Source: Agroathelia rolfsii (Eukaryota; Basidiomycota; Agaricomycetes; Amylocorticiales; Amylocorticiaceae). From it: 64,000 nt of DNA. Where the stretch lies: contig JABRWF010000005.1 of NCBI GenBank assembly GCA_018343915.1, positions 4,127,001 to 4,191,000 on the forward strand, in the 5' to 3' direction. Positions 59,247-64,000 of this stretch are shown piece after piece. Numbering within the stretch: the stretch's first letter is position 1; the number at the start of each line of letters is the position of its first letter. A program made the translations under genes and the position numbers. The notes under the pieces are model-generated. The model made no database searches and had not been told where the DNA came from. It was given only the letters and a program-made list of their open reading frames with translations.

Positions 59247-61838
59247 CTATGAAAAAAGCCCATGGATGCGTGCAGTAGAGGCCATGCCTTCAAGCTTTAT
59301 TGCCCCGCCTTTACTACTCACGATCTTGTGCTTATCTTTCCATTCCTCCACTAATGCCTTAGCTTCAAAGGGATTGATGCTAGACTCCGCCGTGCCAACA
59401 GTCAGATGTAGTCCTTTGAGCTCGTCAGGAGACAAGAGTTCCAACAGCCTCGCCCCTTCGTTTCCTTTGCCACCTTGACCTTCGGCGTGCACCGCAAGGC
59501 CGTCAATGCTCAGTGCCATGACACGGGTGTTCCAAATGACGTGACCAAACTCGAGACGAAATACTGGCGGCGTCGAAAGCTCGCGGAGTGATTGACAATA
59601 GTCCCAGAGCTCCTGGTCCCGCGGTAGATTTTTCGAGTGGACAAGCGTGACGTGCGGATTAAATGCGAGTCTGTCAGCCTTCTCAAGGTTATCAAAGAAT
59701 TGTACCGCGCTCTCATCCTTGAGTTGGAGCTTGATCTCGCCCATAACCTTTGTCTCGGGCAAGAATCCATAATATCGTGGGCCCTTTGCCTTCTTTGGCT
59801 TTGCCGCCTCAGCCTCTTGTTTCTTAGCCCCCTGGATGACCGAGTACGCCTTCGCATGATCCAGCGCTTCCTGCATCTCCTCTTGCGTAGGCGTTTTGAC
59901 CCCGATATACTTGACACACGCGTCCACGGCGACCTTTAGCATATCCTCCAGCGACCATTCGATTTCAAAATCTACGACAGCGTCTACTTCGCCCTCAGAA
60001 AGCTCCTCGATCTTATTGAGGAACATCCACAAGACCTTTTCGTGGTGTTCCTTGTTCGCTGCGTCGGGGCGCAAGCTCTGGTGGTTCTCACCACGTGAGA
60101 TGATGCGATCGGCGCATATACGATGGAGCGTCGCTTTGGGCTTGTCGAATATCCAATGGAATGCCAACAAGCGAGTCGGTGGCTCGTTGCCCGCGACAGC
60201 ATCGCGAAGCTGTTGTCGGTGTTGGACGAGATGGTTGTTTCTAATCAGGTAGCATTGCTTGAGACAAAGAGCGAAAGCCCGGAAAGCATAACCCACTTAT
60301 CAGCAACGACCACCTCATGTTTCTTGAGTAATTCAACAACGTTTTGTATGAAAATGGGGGCAGCTTTCTTGACTTTAATATCGTCACTTTGCGTGTGCCC
60401 AAAGCCAAAGAGGTGCTTGAGAGCGACAGCAACGGTGGTTTTTCCTGGACAAAATCAGCCTAGAGTAAGTTTTGTCTAAAATGGACACATACCTGAGCCT
60501 GGGATCGCAATGGGGACTATAACCGTTTTCCCAAAATCTACCACCTTTGTTGAATCGGGTTTGTGTGGCGCTGGCACGATGTCAACGTGCTTTTGCTGCT
60601 GATGAGCCAGGAAACGCTCGCGTACCGCGATGATGCCTTTGCCGTTCAGATAGTCTTCGAACAGTTCCGGGTGCCGAGCGATCTCATCTTTGGCCCATGG
60701 AATGTACGCCCTCGTCTCTTCGCGTAGGAGCTTGGATTTAGGGATTTTGACAGAATCAAGCGAATCGCCCTTTTTGTTAGCGGAGAGCAGTATCTTTGTG
60801 ATCTCTCGCCAATCACGATACATTAGGTATGGTTCGTCGAACTTGACCTTGAAGAACAAGGTGTCTCCAGGATAATACGGCGCACTGGAATTGCCGATCT
60901 TCGAGACATGGGTACGGACCACGAAACCTTCGATAGGCTCGCCTTCCCAAGCACCAGTTTCTGCAACTTTCGTTGTAAAGGCGCGAACGTCTGCGATGGA
61001 TTTCAACGTTATGTAACGCGTCTTGATAAAGCCCCATTCTGCAGCAAATGAGTTAACCTCGGGAGCAGATAGCGTAAAGAATTTTTTAGTGCATGTATTG
61101 ATGCCATGGAGGTGTAGCCCGGTATTTTCTGGAGAATAGCCCAACACATGTTCCTCAAAATCGTCATCACACAACTGTTGATATTTTGTTAGTATATTTA
61201 CAAATTCAGATGTCCAAGATCAAGCATACCTCTGCGATCGCCGTCCAGTTGTTTTGATAAAGTACGGAAGCTAGCTGCTCCTTCGTTTTCCCGGCCTTCT
61301 TCAGGTGTTTATCGAGCCATCGTTCTCCTGCCTGTGCGTGACTCTCTTTGATACCGGAAACGGGGCCAATAGCGTGTTTGGACGAGACTAGGATATTAGA
61401 TTTGTCAAGGGCGGCAATGAAAATAATGCAGCCATTAGATTTGAGGGTCAGGGTGTAAGGAGGCTTGGTATGTGCCTCGAGGGACCCCCAGTCAGTCCAT
61501 GGCACTTCTCCGATGTTGAAGAATTTGTCGTAACCCCTGGCGACGATTCGATGGTAGTTTTTTCCCTCGATCTCGGCAGTAAATATACCACGTGCAAGGG
61601 TGGGGAACGGTGAAGGAATCTCGTAGTACTTGTGCTCTGTCATTCGCCAGCTTCTGATCTCCACACCAGGGAAAGATGGTGCATGGTAAACGGTTGATCT
61701 GATGAGTTTCGGATTCTTTTTGGATACTCTGAAAAGATCATCGACAATGTCGGAGTCCTCCTGAGTGCTTTTGGGGTGACGCTTCAGCATTGCAGGAGTC
61801 ATGGCGATTGGGCTAGTGCTATCATCATTTTCGGACAT
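59247..61838 (-). CDS. TRL1: fungal tRNA ligase (trifunctional)
   Basis: Joins tRNA halves after intron removal and, in yeast, HAC1 mRNA in the unfolded protein response. Four exons: 61230-61838, 60493-61174, 60297-60444, 59247-60240; 810 residues. Three catalytic modules are visible. The N-terminal adenylyltransferase has the nucleotidyl-lysine motif LKSNGCI (Lys at about 133), the IEGFVVR motif IV and VKFDEPY motif V. The polynucleotide kinase has P-loop GSGKTT (about 429-434) with downstream RLLAFHW and RGENHQSL. The cyclic phosphodiesterase has its two H-x-T-x motifs, HVTLVH (about 675) and HLTVG (about 756). Intron 2 splits the P-loop glycine. A family of fungal type absent from animals, hence a known antifungal target idea. 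Confidence 0.96.
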
Positions 61839-62359
61839 ATTCTAACCAAGAGGGGCGCGTGGATGGTCCTGAATATGCGTCTTGAATTAGTATTGTACTG
61901 CTGATTATTAGTTGTAGAATGAACAGATATATGCAAGAAATTCACAGCCTGAATGAGTCGATTCAGTGTTATACTGAGCACAAATTGACTAGGATAGATG
62001 TCATCATTGAATTCACAATGAGGTCATTCGTTTTTCGGCTCAACCATTTGTGAGAATGGGTGACTATTTTGATTGTGGGATGGATTTTTCTCTTGAATAT
62101 AAAGTGAAAGGTCGACCCACCAAGAAAAAAAACAATATCAGACAAGATTTATTTTAACACATGAAAGCAAAAGGCACATTCGACTCTGATCATGACTAGA
62201 CTTGAGTCGCCGGGCCGGAAAATGCCGCATAGCCAAAATAATCAACTGCTTCCGGCAGCATTATTACATTGCTCTAAAAGACCCAGAACAACACTGCACT
62301 TACGCTTCAACAGCAACTGTAACTGTAGTACCATCTCATTCCGACGTCTGCTGCTTTAG
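61839..62359. other. divergent intergenic TRL1/WD40 gene
   Basis: 521 bp with both 5' regions. An open plus-strand frame at 62202-62495 overlaps the first exon of the next gene in another frame and is a shadow. Confidence 0.45.
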
Positions 62360-63963
62360 ATGCGTCATAAAAAATCAGATAAGCCACGAAATGATGCTGG
62401 TTCTAGCCGAAACAATGCTATTATTATCATATCCAGTGATGATGAACCTGAGCCTGCTGTTCGAGTTGGCAGGAGTAGTACCAGTGGTCCAGTGATAAAT
62501 TTGGTCTCGGATGACGAGGACGATCGAAAATATTCACGGACTGTAATTACCGCTGTGACTCCAAGAAATCGAGGAGGAAACAAACCTGGCTCGTCTAAAG
62601 GCGCTTTTCAGCCAAGCCCCTCAAATGTAAGGTTCACATTTGATACCTCAGACCTAATGGATGATTACTGTAAGCTTAAGCATAACATGTTAGCATCATG
62701 CAAGTACACAAGTCAAACAGCGGCTGGAAAAAACCAAGAGCTCATCGTCAAAAAAGGTGGCTGCAGAGTATACACGCCTTAATCATGTTCCACTACGGCA
62801 GACGAATGCTTTGCAAAATCAGACAACCTCTGTCCATTCGCACGACAGTGAATCTGAGTCGGAGTGGTACCATGCTGGCTACGACAGAAAGGTAGAACTT
62901 TTGTGCTGGATAGTTTCTCAAGCATCTAATGTCCCGTTTCCTAGTTCATTACAGAGACCGAGGTTATCGAAATCGTCGATAGTATGAATCATTCAAAAAG
63001 GCATACCCATACACAACGAGCCATGCAGCCACTCTCGTTTCCAAGGCCAGAAAAAACACAAATGCCCATGATAAATTCACTTGACAGCCCATTCCCTCAT
63101 ATGTCCGTCGGTGGCTGGGTTGAGTAATTCTCTGTTTCGACATTACTGAAGCTTTACTCATTGTTTCTTTCACAGTACCAGCGTCATTTCGCCAGCCATC
63201 GTCGCAGAAATTATCGCAGGAAACTTGGAGTGGGTCGAGGGCTGGGCATCAGCAAGCTAAAATTAACCGACTCGTTTCGTACGCCTTCTGGACGTATGTA
63301 CGCGTAATCTGCATCTGGTGTATCTCCAATAATGAGTTGCAACTAGCCGTCACCGAAATTCATCAAAAAGAAGGTGTAATTGCTGCCTGCACGTTCACAT
63401 CTGGGGGTAGCGAAGATGAGGGCAATCCTAGTACGTGAAATAGTTCATCATCATCGTTCCTTAGACCGATGCGTTACGTATCAGCGACGGTTGACGATTA
63501 TAACACTTCCGGATCTCTTGTATTCTGGAAAAATGGAAAACGTGCGTACAATAACAAACCAACTGTCACCTCAAGGAGCTCAGTGACTCCCATAGGTTAT
63601 GTCCCGGAGGCACATACCCGCCTGGTTGTAGGACAGGACAAGATGAAATATTATAATGTCACAGGCATAGCTTTCGTCCCTAGCCAAATACCTGAGTATG
63701 AACGGTATGTCAAACGTGTGTATGTTTCCCTATCTTTCAATTCAATCAGGATATCCAGCATCCATCAACTTGTTTCAATCGGACATGATCAGAAGTTATG
63801 TCTTTGGGATTATTCATGCATTTTGCAAGAAGCAGAGCCTTCAGGAAATGCAAGACAATCTGATCATTATGGTAATACGGATATAAACGACATGGATATG
63901 GATGATGCCCGATTCAAACCCGAGACAAATCCTTTTGTCATATCAGAATGTAGGCACTGGTAG
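62360..63963 (+). CDS. WD40-repeat protein with disordered N-terminus, 3' end uncertain
   Basis: Seven exons join in phase: 62360-62626, 62694-62891, 62945-63118, 63176-63293, 63347-63430, 63485-63704, 63750-63963. The first 190 residues are Ser/Asn/Asp-rich (IIIISSDDEPEP, INLVSDDEDD resemble SUMO-interacting motifs), then basic (RRRNYRRKLG). WD40-like strands follow: GVIAACTFTSGG..DEGNP, SGSLVFWKNG, YNVTGIAFVPSQ, HQLVSIGHDQKLCLWDY. Only about three blades fit before the in-frame TAG at 63961. Because a GT (GTAGGC) lies at 63948-63953 just before it, the gene probably continues past the window. Function unknown; the first intron choice (62627-62693) restores frame but alternative acceptors exist. 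Confidence 0.65.
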
Positions 63964-64000
63964 TCTATCGATCAAATATTCACGGTTAACTAGTACAATC

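Overview
The window is nuclear DNA from a filamentous fungus, almost certainly a basidiomycete of the Agaricomycetes type. Nearly every gene is cut by many short introns (about 48-70 nt, GT...AG with a few GC...AG). Intergenic spaces are short, both strands are used, and the genes are eukaryotic housekeeping and fungal-specific types: chitin-synthase chaperone, fungal tRNA ligase, Zn2Cys6 regulator, RTA1 protein, and an NADP-mannitol dehydrogenase of the mushroom type. No species can be named. Gene models were spliced by eye: each junction was placed so that phase is kept and the protein follows the known family. 25 protein-coding genes are proposed; no rRNA, convincing tRNA, intact transposon or CRISPR array was seen.

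Layout. 1-2.3 kb: bHLH-zipper regulator. 2.3-8.4 kb: gene-poor, simple repeats and weak coding-like remnants. 8.4-14.1 kb: NADP-mannitol dehydrogenase, Zn2Cys6 transcription factor and a small coiled-coil/proline-rich protein, with a possible decayed gene between the first two. 14.4-25.3 kb: phospholipase C, exocyst EXO70 (divergent from PLC) and the TPR subunit of TFIIIC. 25.8-31.3 kb: F-box protein, BTB protein, chitin synthase export chaperone CHS7. 32.0-36.5 kb: VPS29 (retromer) divergent from MDM35, mitochondrial ribosomal protein L33, RTA1-like membrane protein. 36.8-44.3 kb: Kelch protein, an unrecognised 182-aa protein, a tiny secreted-peptide candidate, and a UBL-WLM metalloprotease. 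44.7-53.4 kb: DNA polymerase delta small subunit divergent from a very large BRPF/NTO1 protein (PHD, bromodomain, PWWP), then a RanBP3/Yrb2-like Ran-binding protein. 55.1-64 kb: ATG14-like and ATG18 tail to tail, tRNA ligase TRL1, and a WD40 protein running to the window edge.

Together the genes cover membrane traffic and autophagy (EXO70, VPS29, CHS7, ATG14, ATG18, PLC1), chromatin and transcription (bHLH, Zn2Cys6, TFIIIC, NTO1), RNA processing and transport (TRL1, RanBP3-like), genome maintenance (POLD4, WLM protease) and mitochondria (MDM35, L33). There is no evident biosynthetic cluster or defence island. The most unusual points are the adjacent pair of PI3P-pathway autophagy genes with a duplicated spacer element, GC-AG and stop-free 3n introns, a bHLH domain with a roughly 140-residue loop, a 52-residue secreted Cys-containing peptide gene, and several decayed-looking coding stretches.
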